Shown piece by piece: positions 1 through 7,148 of a DNA stretch of 29,431 nt. The notes beneath the pieces were generated by a model. It worked only from the letters and a program-made list of their open reading frames with translations. It was not told where the DNA came from and ran no database searches. The translations under genes and the position numbers were made by a program. Each line of letters begins with the position of its first letter. The first letter of the stretch is position 1. The stretch covers positions 1 through 29,431 of the forward strand of contig JADFKM010000022.1 of the NCBI GenBank assembly GCA_022564935.1, in the 5' to 3' direction. This stretch comes from Candidatus Dadabacteria bacterium (GTDB taxonomy: Bacteria; Desulfobacterota_D; UBA1144; Nemesobacterales; JADFKM01).

Positions 1-318
1 CTGGTCGTTCCCGCCTCGATTGCCGTGTGGGTTGCGGTCACCTATCTGACAGCGCCCGAGCCCGCCGAGACATTGAAGGGTTTTTACGAGAAGATAAGGC
101 CGTGGGGCTGGTGGGGGCCAGTGAGGCGAGAGTGTCCCGGCGTGTCGCCGCCCCCGCTCGCAAGGGAGCTTATTAGCTGGGTGCTTGGGGTGAGCTTCGT
201 TTTCCTCGCTATGATGGGCATTGGCAAGCTCCTGCTGGGCCCCGCGCTTGAGGGGGGAATTATGGCTGCCCTAGCTGTTTTGGCAGGGGCTTTGCTGTAT
301 TGGAATCTGAGGCGCTGA
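1..318 (+). CDS. Sodium:solute symporter family protein, C-terminal part (5' end outside window)
   Basis: The reading frame is open from the first base and ends with TGA at 316-318, so only about the last 105 residues are here. The piece starts with a hydrophobic end (LVVPASIAVWVAVTYLT), then the hydrophilic stretch APEPAETLKGFYEKIRPWGW, then two hydrophobic segments (roughly LISWVLGVSFVFLAMMGIG and a final one ending LLYWNLRR). The 'LT.PE....L..FY.kiRP.G.WGPV' signature followed by two membrane segments is what I know from the C-terminus of SSS-family transporters, which import a solute with Na+ across the inner membrane. The substrate cannot be told. GTG at 25 is not taken as a start because the frame and the hydrophobicity continue upstream. 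Confidence 0.75.
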   Translation: MVVPASIAVWVAVTYLTAPEPAETLKGFYEKIRPWGWWGPVRRECPGVSPPPLARELISWVLGVSFVFLAMMGIGKLLLGPALEGGIMAALAVLAGALLYWNLRR

Positions 319-513
319 GCCGCTGGGGCTTGGCTCTATCGATCCGTCACTCACTTCCTGAACAGCCTGCTCGTTTTCCTCCCGATGAGCTTGTTTATCA
401 GCCGCTTGAGGATTTTCGACGGGTTTACTGAAAACAGCGTTGGGATGTCGTTCGCGATCCTTGCGGTTCTGTAAAGCCCCCTGACCGTTTTTCTCCCCTT
501 CCCATTTGCGCAT
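271..513 (-). CDS. Possible small hydrophilic protein, doubtful
   Basis: An 80-codon frame opens with ATG at 513-511. Its product is very hydrophilic, rich in Glu, Gln, Asn, Lys and Arg, with no membrane segment and no domain I recognise. In its favour: an ATG directly behind AAAGGGGGG, and a low-complexity composition like that of small disordered proteins. Against it: there is almost no gap between the G-run and the ATG, and it overlaps the 3' end of the symporter by 48 bases on the opposite strand. Without it, 319-599 contains no gene. It could equally be chance. Confidence 0.2.
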   Translation of the reverse strand: MRKWEGEKNGQGALQNRKDRERHPNAVFSKPVENPQAADKQAHREENEQAVQEVSDGSIEPSPSGSAPQIPIQQSPCQNS

Positions 514-547
514 CCCCCCTTTATGGTATTAATACATCATAGGGGGG
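514..547. repeat. 34-bp imperfect palindrome, possible operator
   Basis: Arms CCCCCC and GGGGGG enclose a core containing the perfect 10-bp palindrome GTATTAATAC; flanking TTATG and CATCATA are only partly symmetrical. There is no T-run on either side, so a Rho-independent terminator is unlikely. It lies directly upstream of the doubtful minus-strand small ORF and downstream of the symporter gene, so an operator or simply a DNA cruciform are the options. Confidence 0.4.
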
Positions 548-599
548 TGAAATCAAAGCGGATTCGGTCGGGCGGCGCTCCCTGTCTCTGCTGCGGTGC

Positions 600-635
600 A
601 AAAAAAAGGGTGGATACGCGTTGACATATCCACCC
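600..635 (-). terminator. Rho-independent terminator of korAB
   Basis: On the minus strand a perfect 9-bp stem, GGGTGGATA with TATCCACCC, closes a 10-base loop and is followed at once by eight T residues (complement of 600-607). It sits 37 bases past the korB stop codon. Confidence 0.9.
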
Positions 636-671
636 ATGGGTTTCATTGTTGTGTTCGGTGGTTGAAAGGGC

Positions 672-1562
672 CTACTGAAAGCGCTCGAGCAGGTCGTTCA
701 TTCTCGCCGTCGAGTCTATTTTCATAGCATAGCGGTCCTGAAGGCCGAGCTTGTCTTCGAGTGAGGGCTCTTCTATCTGGTAAAATAAGCCTAAGTGTAT
801 TTTATCTTTATCAAGTGCAAGCTCCATTGCCTTCATTCTATCAGTTATATCGTGGTCTTCGGGTATGTCTTCGACGAGCTGGCTGACGGACTTAAACGTG
901 ACGTTCTTGTTGAACACTGGACAGGGCGAGATGGCGTGTATAACTGCAAAGCCGTTGTGGCTCATTGCTTTGACTATGAGATCGGATACGGCCTTGTACT
1001 TTGCTGTATACCCCCGAGCAACAAACGTAGCTCCGTAGGCAAGCATGAGGAGCACTGGGTCAAGTGGTTTTTCAAAGCCGCCTGTGGGGGTAGTGCCCGT
1101 TTTCATAACTTCAGGGCTAGTAGGCGAGGCCTGACCCTTTGTGAGGCCGTAGATGGCGTTGTCCAGGATGACGTAGACCATCTTCAAGTTTCGCCTTGCC
1201 ATGTGGGGGATGTGTCCCCCTCCGATAGCCAGCGCATCGCCGTCGCCCGATATGCCGAAGACGTGCAGGTCGGGGTTTGCAACCTTCGTACCCATCGCTA
1301 TCGGCAGCACCCTGCCGTGTACTACATGAAAACCGTAGCTCTTAATGAAGTAGCCGAACCTTCCTGAGCATCCTATGCCGGAGATTATAGCCACGTCCTT
1401 GGTGTCTATTCCTACTTCGGCGAATGCGTTATAGAATGCCGTGAGGGCTCCGAAATCGCCGCATCCGGGGCACCATATCGGCTTAAGGTCGGTTTTGTAT
1501 TCCGTGGCCTTACGCTTGTCTACTCGTGTCTCTTCGGCTTGTACCGCTTCCACTTCTGCCAT
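672..1562 (-). CDS. korB: 2-oxoacid:ferredoxin oxidoreductase, beta subunit (KorB-type)
   Basis: Subunit carrying thiamine diphosphate and a [4Fe-4S] cluster in a CoA-dependent 2-oxoacid:ferredoxin oxidoreductase, most likely for 2-oxoglutarate, interconverting it with succinyl-CoA and reduced ferredoxin. Cluster-ligand motifs are visible: CPGCG (Cys31, Cys34), GIGCSGR and a later SPCPVFN. The TPP-binding signature starts GDGDALAIGGGH and ends with DNAIYGLTKGQ. At 296 residues it has the usual length for the beta subunit. ATG at 1562 is 3 bases after the korA stop, and its ribosome-binding site (GGAGGTAGG) lies within the last codons of korA, so the two are translationally coupled. Pyruvate or branched-chain oxoacid specificity cannot be excluded from sequence alone; the two-subunit layout favours KGOR. 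Confidence 0.9.
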   Translation of the reverse strand: MAEVEAVQAEETRVDKRKATEYKTDLKPIWCPGCGDFGALTAFYNAFAEVGIDTKDVAIISGIGCSGRFGYFIKSYGFHVVHGRVLPIAMGTKVANPDLHVFGISGDGDALAIGGGHIPHMARRNLKMVYVILDNAIYGLTKGQASPTSPEVMKTGTTPTGGFEKPLDPVLLMLAYGATFVARGYTAKYKAVSDLIVKAMSHNGFAVIHAISPCPVFNKNVTFKSVSQLVEDIPEDHDITDRMKAMELALDKDKIHLGLFYQIEEPSLEDKLGLQDRYAMKIDSTARMNDLLERFQ

Positions 1563-1565
1563 TGT

Positions 1566-3308
1566 TCATCCTACCTCCATGATGTTTTGGAACAGCTCTT
1601 CGGGCGTAAAGGGGATCCCTTCGAACTTGTTTATCTGTATCGGTTTTACGTCGTAATTTGCCTTTATGACCTCTGAGAGGTGCCCTAAGTAGTTCTCTTC
1701 GGGAATTATTACCTTGTCTACGGAGCTAATGAATTCTTTTATCTGCTTGTCCGGCAGCGGCCACAGCACCTTGGGGTGGAGATGGGCTATCTCGACCCCG
1801 GTTTCCTTTGCCATTTCCAACGCTTCCCTTATCGGGCCGAACGTGGCTCCCCAGGCGATGATCCCGATTTTGGCGCCCTTGGGTATGTCCATGAAGTAGT
1901 GTCCGTTCTGAGAGCCGCCGTTCTCGAGGTCGGCGGCGAGAGTGTCGAGCTTCTTGAAGCGCTTCAAGGTCATTGTGGAGTGCAGCTCGGGGGTGTAGCC
2001 CGGAGTGCAGTACTCGTCGTGCTCGAGGCCGGTGGCGATGAATGCCCCCCTGGGGTCGCCCGGTATGAGCATCGGGGAAACGCCCGTGTCGGTAAGCTTG
2101 TACCTTGCGTAAATATCGTTCTTCAAGTCTTCGTCAGAGGGCTGAATCCTGTTGTCGATGTGTATTTTGTTAAGATCGAATCTCTTCACCGTGGTGGTTC
2201 TGTTGGCAAGAGTCTGGTCGCTCAGGACCAGCACGGCCACCTGATATTTCTCAGCAATGTTGAACGCCCTTATCATCTCGAAGAAGCAGTCCCGGACGCT
2301 CGCCGGGGCGATAACGACTCTCGGGCACTCTCCCGGGCTCCCGTATAATGCGTACCGCAAATCGCCCTGCTCGGTTTTCGTGGGCATCCCAGTGCTTGGG
2401 CCTGACCTCTGGACATCCACCACCACAATGGGGGTTTCAGACATAAAAGCGAGGTTGAGCATCTCGGTCATGAGCGCAAGACCGGGCCCCGAGGTCGGGG
2501 TCATCGCCTTTGCTCCCGCAAAGGAGGCCCCCAAGCACGCCCCTATGGCCGAAATCTCGTCCTCGCACTGGATTACCGTCCCTCCGAATCCCGGAAGCTC
2601 CCTGGCCATGAACTCGAGCACCGAGCTTGCAGGGGTGATGGGGTAGCCTGTGCAGAACCTGCACCCGGCCGATATCGCCCCCAATGCCAGGGCTTCGTTG
2701 CCGGAGAGGATAAGCCAGTGCTCATCCTGACTCATCTCGGGCTCCCCTAGATCGATTTTTTGAATTGCCTTCTTCGAGTACTCGCAGGCGCCTTTAAGAG
2801 CCTTCTGGTTCGAGAGCACTACCTTTTCGCCTTTCCTTAAGAATATCTCTTCCACCAGTTTTGCTGAAGTATCGTACGGGATGCCGATCATCTCTCCGAT
2901 CGCTCCCACGGCCACGATGTTTTTACCCCTTGTGGTGCCTGAGCTGTCGAGTGATATCTGCTCAAGCTCCAGGGGTATGGATTTGTTCTTAAACGCCTTC
3001 GGAGGTGTGAAATATTTCGGGTCGTAAAGCACTATTCCGTCCGGTTTAAGCTCCTTCCAGTAGTTGTCGAAGGCTTCCTGGTTGAAGCACATCAACACGT
3101 CTAGGGCGGAGCCATGGGAAAGCACCTGCCGGCGGCTTATGCGCAGTTGGAACATTGCGAGACCGCCTTTTATCTCCGCGGGATATGTCCTGAAAGTAAA
3201 AAAGTGGAACTGTGAGCGCGCCGCTGCTCGTGAGAGTATCTCACCGGCGCTTATTACACCCTCTCCGCCTTCCCCTCCAATCCGTATAACAATATCCTGT
3301 TTGCTCAT
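1566..3308 (-). CDS. korA: 2-oxoacid:ferredoxin oxidoreductase, fused gamma-alpha subunit (KorA-type)
   Basis: Catalytic partner of the downstream beta subunit. Residues about 5-190 form the gamma domain (starts IGGEGGEGVISAGEIL). After a linker the alpha domain follows (GNEALALGAISAGCRFCTGY, PITPASS, QCEDEISAIGACLGASFAGA, TSGPG), and a C-terminal transketolase-like part ends near the stop. The gamma-alpha fusion without a separate delta ferredoxin subunit is the KorAB architecture. I place the start at ATG 3308 rather than the GTG at 3323 in the same frame, because GTGGAG, which contains that GTG, is the ribosome-binding site about 10 bases before the ATG. The gene has its own consensus promoter. 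No ferredoxin lies in the operon; the divergent NuoI-like protein is a candidate electron partner (inference). Confidence 0.9.
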   Translation of the reverse strand: MSKQDIVIRIGGEGGEGVISAGEILSRAAARSQFHFFTFRTYPAEIKGGLAMFQLRISRRQVLSHGSALDVLMCFNQEAFDNYWKELKPDGIVLYDPKYFTPPKAFKNKSIPLELEQISLDSSGTTRGKNIVAVGAIGEMIGIPYDTSAKLVEEIFLRKGEKVVLSNQKALKGACEYSKKAIQKIDLGEPEMSQDEHWLILSGNEALALGAISAGCRFCTGYPITPASSVLEFMARELPGFGGTVIQCEDEISAIGACLGASFAGAKAMTPTSGPGLALMTEMLNLAFMSETPIVVVDVQRSGPSTGMPTKTEQGDLRYALYGSPGECPRVVIAPASVRDCFFEMIRAFNIAEKYQVAVLVLSDQTLANRTTTVKRFDLNKIHIDNRIQPSDEDLKNDIYARYKLTDTGVSPMLIPGDPRGAFIATGLEHDEYCTPGYTPELHSTMTLKRFKKLDTLAADLENGGSQNGHYFMDIPKGAKIGIIAWGATFGPIREALEMAKETGVEIAHLHPKVLWPLPDKQIKEFISSVDKVIIPEENYLGHLSEVIKANYDVKPIQINKFEGIPFTPEELFQNIMEVG

Positions 3309-3386
3309 TACGCAAATCTCCACTAAGTACAGTATCTAAGCGTTATAAAAACTTTCTATAAAGCATCCTACCGTTCAGCACAATTA

Positions 3387-3414
3387 ATTATACAAACAAA
3401 TCCTTACTTGTCAA
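3387..3414 (-). promoter_or_regulatory. Sigma70-type promoter of korAB
   Basis: On the minus strand a perfect -35 box TTGACA (3414-3409) and a perfect -10 box TATAAT (3392-3387) are separated by 16 bases. Transcription would start near 3380, giving a leader of about 70 nt before the korA ATG. This is the best match to consensus in the window and suggests strong, largely constitutive expression. Confidence 0.85.
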
Positions 3415-3467
3415 GAAGAACGGAAATGCCTGAAACGCCATAACATACTGTAATAATTAGAATATAT

Positions 3468-3680
3468 TCACATAGTTAGGTTCGCTAAACAATAAGTTAG
3501 GAACCTTAAATTGACCCCTTGCTTAAACACTCCCGCCCTTCTCTTCAGCCTGTGGTCGTATGTAATGCGGATTGGCGTCCTGAGTTCCGTAATCGAGCCT
3601 AAATCTATTAAAATCGTGCCCTTAAGCACACTTATGTTTCCCCCTTCTACATCCGCGCCCTCACCTTTAAAGTGTAACAA
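3468..3680 (-). other. Intergenic region with an unassigned open frame, not called as a gene
   Basis: Between the korA start and the nuoI start (3309-3718) this open frame of about 70 codons is the only one of note. It opens with TTG, has no convincing ribosome-binding site and contains GGNISVLKGTILIDLGS and HRLKRRAGVFKQG. Codon choice looks coding-like, so it may be a remnant of a displaced gene, but I recognise no family. The rest of the interval is AT-rich and holds the korA promoter and a possible nuoI promoter. Confidence 0.2.
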
Positions 3681-3694
3681 TATTGTGTTAAAAT
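3666..3694 (+). promoter_or_regulatory. Possible promoter and palindromic operator of the nuoI-like gene
   Basis: TTTAAA (3666-3671) and TAAAAT (3689-3694), spaced by 17 bases, form a reasonable sigma70-like pair. The spacer carries an inverted repeat, TAACA-ATATTG-TGTTA (3675-3690), that reaches the first bases of the -10 box, as an operator would. The ATG follows at 3719. A regulator is not identified. Confidence 0.4.
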
Positions 3695-3718
3695 ATCTAG
3701 TGGGCGGTGAGAAAAGAT

Positions 3719-4297
3719 ATGGCCATAACCGTGAAAGTCATAAAGCCTCCGAAGCTGACCCTGCTCGAGAGGCTCTACATTCCGGAGATCCTGCGGGGAA
3801 TGTTCATTACTCTCAAACACTTAATCAGGTACAGGCCCATAACCATACAGTACCCTGAGGAGGTAAAGGAGCTTCCACCCCGTTACAGGGGACTCCACAT
3901 ACTGCCCGCAGACGACGAGGGGAAGATACGCTGCATAGCGTGCAAGCTGTGTGAGGTGGCGTGTCCCACTCAGGCTATTTCCATCGTGGCCATGGCCGCG
4001 GACGAATATGCGGTCGAGAGAAGTCCAAGTATATACAACATCGATTTTATGCGCTGCGTGTTCTGCGGTTTCTGTGTGGAAGCGTGCCCGTGCGACGCCC
4101 TCAGGATGGGTATGAAACACGAGCTCTCTTCATACAACAGGGCTGGCCTGGTGCACACAAAAGAGGTTTTCTTCGACCCGAACGTAAAGAGCGACGCCCC
4201 TAGGAACAACGCCAATTTCCTCTACTCCCACTCTATCGGAGACGTGCTTGACACCCCCGAAGACATTGCCAGCCTTGAGAGCGAGTCCGAGTATTAG
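3719..4297 (+). CDS. nuoI: NuoI-like protein with two [4Fe-4S] clusters (stand-alone)
   Basis: Matches the complex I subunit NuoI, which relays electrons through two [4Fe-4S] clusters from the peripheral arm toward quinone. Both ligand sets are intact: CIACKLCEVACP and CVFCGFCVEACP (CxxCxxCxxxCP). The N-terminal helix region (LLERLYIPEILRGMFITLKH) and the RYRGLHIL segment are typical of NuoI rather than a free bacterial ferredoxin. ATG 3719 is chosen over GTG 3707 because GGTGAG, which contains that GTG, sits about 7 bases upstream as the ribosome-binding site. The product is 192 residues, a little long because of an acidic C-terminal tail (DTPEDIASLESESEY). No other nuo gene is nearby; it is divergent from korAB. 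It may serve complex I from a distance or accept electrons from KorAB (inference). Confidence 0.85.
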   Translation: MAITVKVIKPPKLTLLERLYIPEILRGMFITLKHLIRYRPITIQYPEEVKELPPRYRGLHILPADDEGKIRCIACKLCEVACPTQAISIVAMAADEYAVERSPSIYNIDFMRCVFCGFCVEACPCDALRMGMKHELSSYNRAGLVHTKEVFFDPNVKSDAPRNNANFLYSHSIGDVLDTPEDIASLESESEY

Positions 4298-4396
4298 AAC
4301 GGCATCTGAATCCTGACTGCAGCACACACCCTTAATAACCCCATCTCTAAAAATGTAATGGGCGTATTAAAGACAGTTTCGAGGGGGTACATACCG

Positions 4397-5431
4397 ATGA
4401 AAGCTCTCGTGATTTACGAGCACGGCGGTGTTGACAAGCTTTGCTACGACGAGATCCCCGAGCCACCGATAAGGGACTCGGACGTGCTCGTCAAGGTGGA
4501 GGCCTGCGCAATGAACCACCTGGACGTGTGGGTGCGCAAGGGTCTGCCCCACCTGAAAATCGAATACCCCCATGTGCTCGGCTCGGATATCGCAGGCGTT
4601 GTCGAGAGAACCGGCAGGGACGTGCGGGGGATTGAGAAGGGGATGCGTGTCCTCGTGTCCCCGGGGGTCACGTGCGGGGTGTGCGAGCACTGCCTCGCCG
4701 GCAGGGACGACCTGTGCAGGGATTACAAGATCCTAGGCGAGAACATCCCCGGCGGGTGCGCGGAGTATGTAGCTGTGCCGAAGGAGAACATCCTGCCCAT
4801 GCCTGAGGGGCTCACCTCCGAAGAGGGAGCGGCAATCCCCCTCGTATACCTAACGGCGTGGCACATGGTGGTGGTGAGGGGGGGTATCAAGCCGGGCGAA
4901 ACTGTGCTCGTGCACGCAGCGGGGAGTGGTGTGGGGAGCGCGGCCATACAAATCGCCAAGCTGTACCACGCCATCGTCATCGCGACGGCCGGTACTAACA
5001 AGAAGGTCGAGAGGGCGAAGACGGAGCTCGGCGCAGACCACGGCATCAACTACAAGACACACGATTTCTCAAAGGAGATCCGGGCAATCACGGGCAAGAG
5101 AGGGGTGGACCTGATTATCGACCACACGGGTGAGGTGAACTGGCAGGGCAACATCCGCTCCCTTACGATGGGGGGCAGGCTCGTTATTTGCGGCGCCACC
5201 TCGGGGCATGAGGGGATGACCGACCTGAGGCATGTGTTCTTCAGGCGCCTCTCCATCCTCGGCTCCACCATGGGCAGCAAAGCCGACCTCCGCGAGGCGC
5301 TTAAGCATGTAAGCACGGGCAGGCTCAAGCCTGTGGTGTCGAAGGTGCTCGGCATGTCGGAGGCCGCTGAGGGGCACAGGCTGCTCGAGGAGCGCGACGT
5401 ATTCGGGAAAATTGTGCTCATACCGGACTGA
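4397..5431 (+). CDS. Zinc-containing alcohol dehydrogenase / quinone oxidoreductase-like (MDR superfamily)
   Basis: Medium-chain dehydrogenase/reductase of 344 residues that would oxidise an alcohol or reduce an enone with NAD(P)H in the cytoplasm. The N-terminal GroES-like domain has CAMNHLDVWVRKG and GSDIAGVVE. A structural-zinc lobe is present as C-x2-C-x2-C-x7-C (CGVCEHCLAGRDDLC preceded by Cys in GVTCG). The Rossmann fold follows with VLVHAAGSGVGSAAIQIAK. I start at ATG 4397 because GAGGGGG at 4381-4387 gives a ribosome-binding site about 9 bases away; an upstream in-frame ATG at 4358 would add 13 residues unlike the family N-terminus. It follows the nuoI-like gene by 99 bases in the same direction, so co-transcription is possible. 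Substrate unknown. Confidence 0.85.
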   Translation: MKALVIYEHGGVDKLCYDEIPEPPIRDSDVLVKVEACAMNHLDVWVRKGLPHLKIEYPHVLGSDIAGVVERTGRDVRGIEKGMRVLVSPGVTCGVCEHCLAGRDDLCRDYKILGENIPGGCAEYVAVPKENILPMPEGLTSEEGAAIPLVYLTAWHMVVVRGGIKPGETVLVHAAGSGVGSAAIQIAKLYHAIVIATAGTNKKVERAKTELGADHGINYKTHDFSKEIRAITGKRGVDLIIDHTGEVNWQGNIRSLTMGGRLVICGATSGHEGMTDLRHVFFRRLSILGSTMGSKADLREALKHVSTGRLKPVVSKVLGMSEAAEGHRLLEERDVFGKIVLIPD

Positions 5432-5560
5432 GATTGAAAGCCGTTGGTGTGATTTTTCCCACTCTTAACTTTTATCGACCTTTACTTAAGTAATTAAAAT
5501 CTTTGCTGAATTACTAGGTGTCATTGTAATAATTAATTAGCCAGAGGTAATCGACTAGAT

Positions 5561-6082
5561 ATGGGGAAAAACCCCAATCAACTTGGAAAACAATTGGCGG
5601 ACACAGCTGAGCGTCTATCTGCGGTGAGAATGAGCAATATAGATGAGATGGGAATCTACGGCCTACTTGTTGGTGCATTGTACGGTCTTAGCAAAGCAGT
5701 TGAGCTTGGCTATGTTGACCGCACAGGAACATCGTTACCTGTCGATTATTCCGGTGAGCTACGCCGAGTAGCCCAAGGACTTGTGACCTCAGACGAAGTT
5801 AATGATCGTGGCTGGCTCGCAGGATTCTACTTTAATTCAGCTCTTACAAGGCTCGCGCCTATATGTGAACGTCTTGGCAAGTACGCTGGAAAGCGTGAGG
5901 ATTTAATTCCGAGCATTCGGGAGGAGGTCAATCGCCTAAAACATGATACAAATGGAGTGCTCTGTGGCAGAACCGTTGGGTTGAGTGACGCGGTTGATGC
6001 AGCCTCAATGCTTGTGACAGCGGTAAGTATTGTGTTTATCTATCCAATTAAACCCCGAACCCCTCCTTGTACAACCCCCTAA
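5561..6082 (+). CDS. Hypothetical protein, AT-richer than its neighbours
   Basis: I do not recognise the family. The 173-residue product looks mainly helical and soluble, with a segment GLLVGALYGLSKAVELGYVD and, further on, GWLAGFYFNSALTRLAP and a charged REEVNRLKHD. Base and codon use are visibly AT-richer than the flanking genes, and the 130 bases upstream are also AT-rich, which suggests acquired DNA. The last 35 bases run tail-to-tail into the 3' end of the aldo/keto reductase gene, and the resulting C-terminus (YPIKPRTPPCTTP) looks unlike a natural protein end, so the original stop may have been lost. AGAGG lies about 13 bases before the ATG, a rather long spacing. A promoter such as TTGCTG-16-TGTAAT is possible upstream. 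Confidence 0.55.
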   Translation: MGKNPNQLGKQLADTAERLSAVRMSNIDEMGIYGLLVGALYGLSKAVELGYVDRTGTSLPVDYSGELRRVAQGLVTSDEVNDRGWLAGFYFNSALTRLAPICERLGKYAGKREDLIPSIREEVNRLKHDTNGVLCGRTVGLSDAVDAASMLVTAVSIVFIYPIKPRTPPCTTP

Positions 6083-6992
6083 GCTCCTCAAGCTCCTGCG
6101 CGCTCAGGCTCACCTCCGAGGCGGCTGTGTTCTCCTCAACCTGTGCCGTGGTCTTGGCGCCGGGTATCACCACCGATACCGCCGGGTGAGAGAGCGAAAA
6201 CCTGATTGCGGACTGAACCATCGTGCGTCCTGGCACTTCCAGGAACTTCACCCGCTCGTATTTCTTCACGCCACGCTCCAGATACTCCCTGCTCCAGCCG
6301 CGGCGGTGGTCTCTCTTGTGGAACGTGGAGTTTGCGCCGTATTTACCGGTGAGAAGCCCGCTCGCAAGCGGCTCACGAACTATAATTCCCACGTTGCGCT
6401 CAAGCGCCATGGGAAAAAGCTCCTCCTCCGGCTCCTGCTCGAAGATGCTGTAGGGAACCTGTATAGTGTCCGGCTCTACTCGTTTGAGTGCCTCAACGCC
6501 GTCGCCGCAATAGTTGGCAGAGATGCCCCAATACCTGATATACCCGCGGGATTTCAGCTCCTCCATGGTCTCAAACACGCCGTCGCTCTCAATGGCGTGG
6601 GGATTTGAGTTGTGAATCTGATAGATATCGATAGCGTCCCTGCGCAGACGCTTGAGGCTCTGCTCGACGGCGAAAAAGGCGTAGTCCCGGCTCATGTTCC
6701 CCCTCATCCCGCCCTCGCCGTAGAAGTCCCAGCCGAACTTCGTGGCTACGACGGTCTCAGTGTCTCCGCGCTCCTCAAGCACACTGCCTATAAGCTCCTC
6801 GCTGTGTCCGTCGCCGTAGGAGTCTGCGGTGTCGATGAAGTCGATGCCGAGGTCGAGGGCGAGGTGGAGCGCCGCCGTGGACTCCCCGTCTTTAGTCGGC
6901 CCGTATCCCCTGCCGCTTATGGCCCATGCGCCGAAACCGATCTCGGCGACTTCCAGGCCTGTTCTTCCAAGCGTGCGTTTCTTCATCCCCAT
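6048..6992 (-). CDS. Aldo/keto reductase
   Basis: Soluble NADPH-dependent TIM-barrel carbonyl reductase, 314 residues. The AKR catalytic tetrad is complete: Asp54 and Tyr59 in DTADSYG, Lys85 in ATKFGWD and His127 in YQIHNSN. The N-terminus (MKKRTLGRTGLEVAEIGFG) and the late cofactor-binding stretch VSVVIPGAKTTAQVEEN are typical of the YajO/'general stress protein 69'-like branch. Two closely spaced ATGs (6992 and 6986) are both possible. It lies in the same direction as the flavin oxidoreductase gene upstream but 156 bases apart. The physiological substrate is unknown. Confidence 0.9.
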   Translation of the reverse strand: MGMKKRTLGRTGLEVAEIGFGAWAISGRGYGPTKDGESTAALHLALDLGIDFIDTADSYGDGHSEELIGSVLEERGDTETVVATKFGWDFYGEGGMRGNMSRDYAFFAVEQSLKRLRRDAIDIYQIHNSNPHAIESDGVFETMEELKSRGYIRYWGISANYCGDGVEALKRVEPDTIQVPYSIFEQEPEEELFPMALERNVGIIVREPLASGLLTGKYGANSTFHKRDHRRGWSREYLERGVKKYERVKFLEVPGRTMVQSAIRFSLSHPAVSVVIPGAKTTAQVEENTAASEVSLSAQELEELRGLYKEGFGV

Positions 6993-7076
6993 CTCGGTAC
7001 GGATAAATTTTAGACGAATTCCCCGAAGGATTGAATCCCGGTATTAAGAGCATCCGCCTACAGCATTGGTATTGAA

Positions 7077-7131
7077 AAGGGACGCCCGGGGGGAATAGGG
7101 TTTGTTAGGCACATAAGAAGGGACGCCCGGG
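7077..7131. repeat. Pair of 14-bp direct repeats with a CCCGGG core
   Basis: AAGGGACGCCCGGG occurs at 7077-7090 and again at 7118-7131. The second copy extends to the palindrome ACGCCCGGGCGT followed by TTTG. The pair lies in the 156-base gap between two minus-strand genes. It could be a terminator-like structure or a regulator site; neither is clear. Confidence 0.45.
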
Positions 7132-7148
7132 CGTTTTGTGTGTAACCG

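Noticed and set aside
1776-2348. 190-codon plus-strand frame inside korA
   Set aside because: Antisense shadow of a conserved enzyme gene, no ribosome-binding site or family resemblance.
7077-7131. CRISPR array
   Set aside because: Only two short repeats with one spacer, no cas genes and no leader; nothing else in the window resembles an array.
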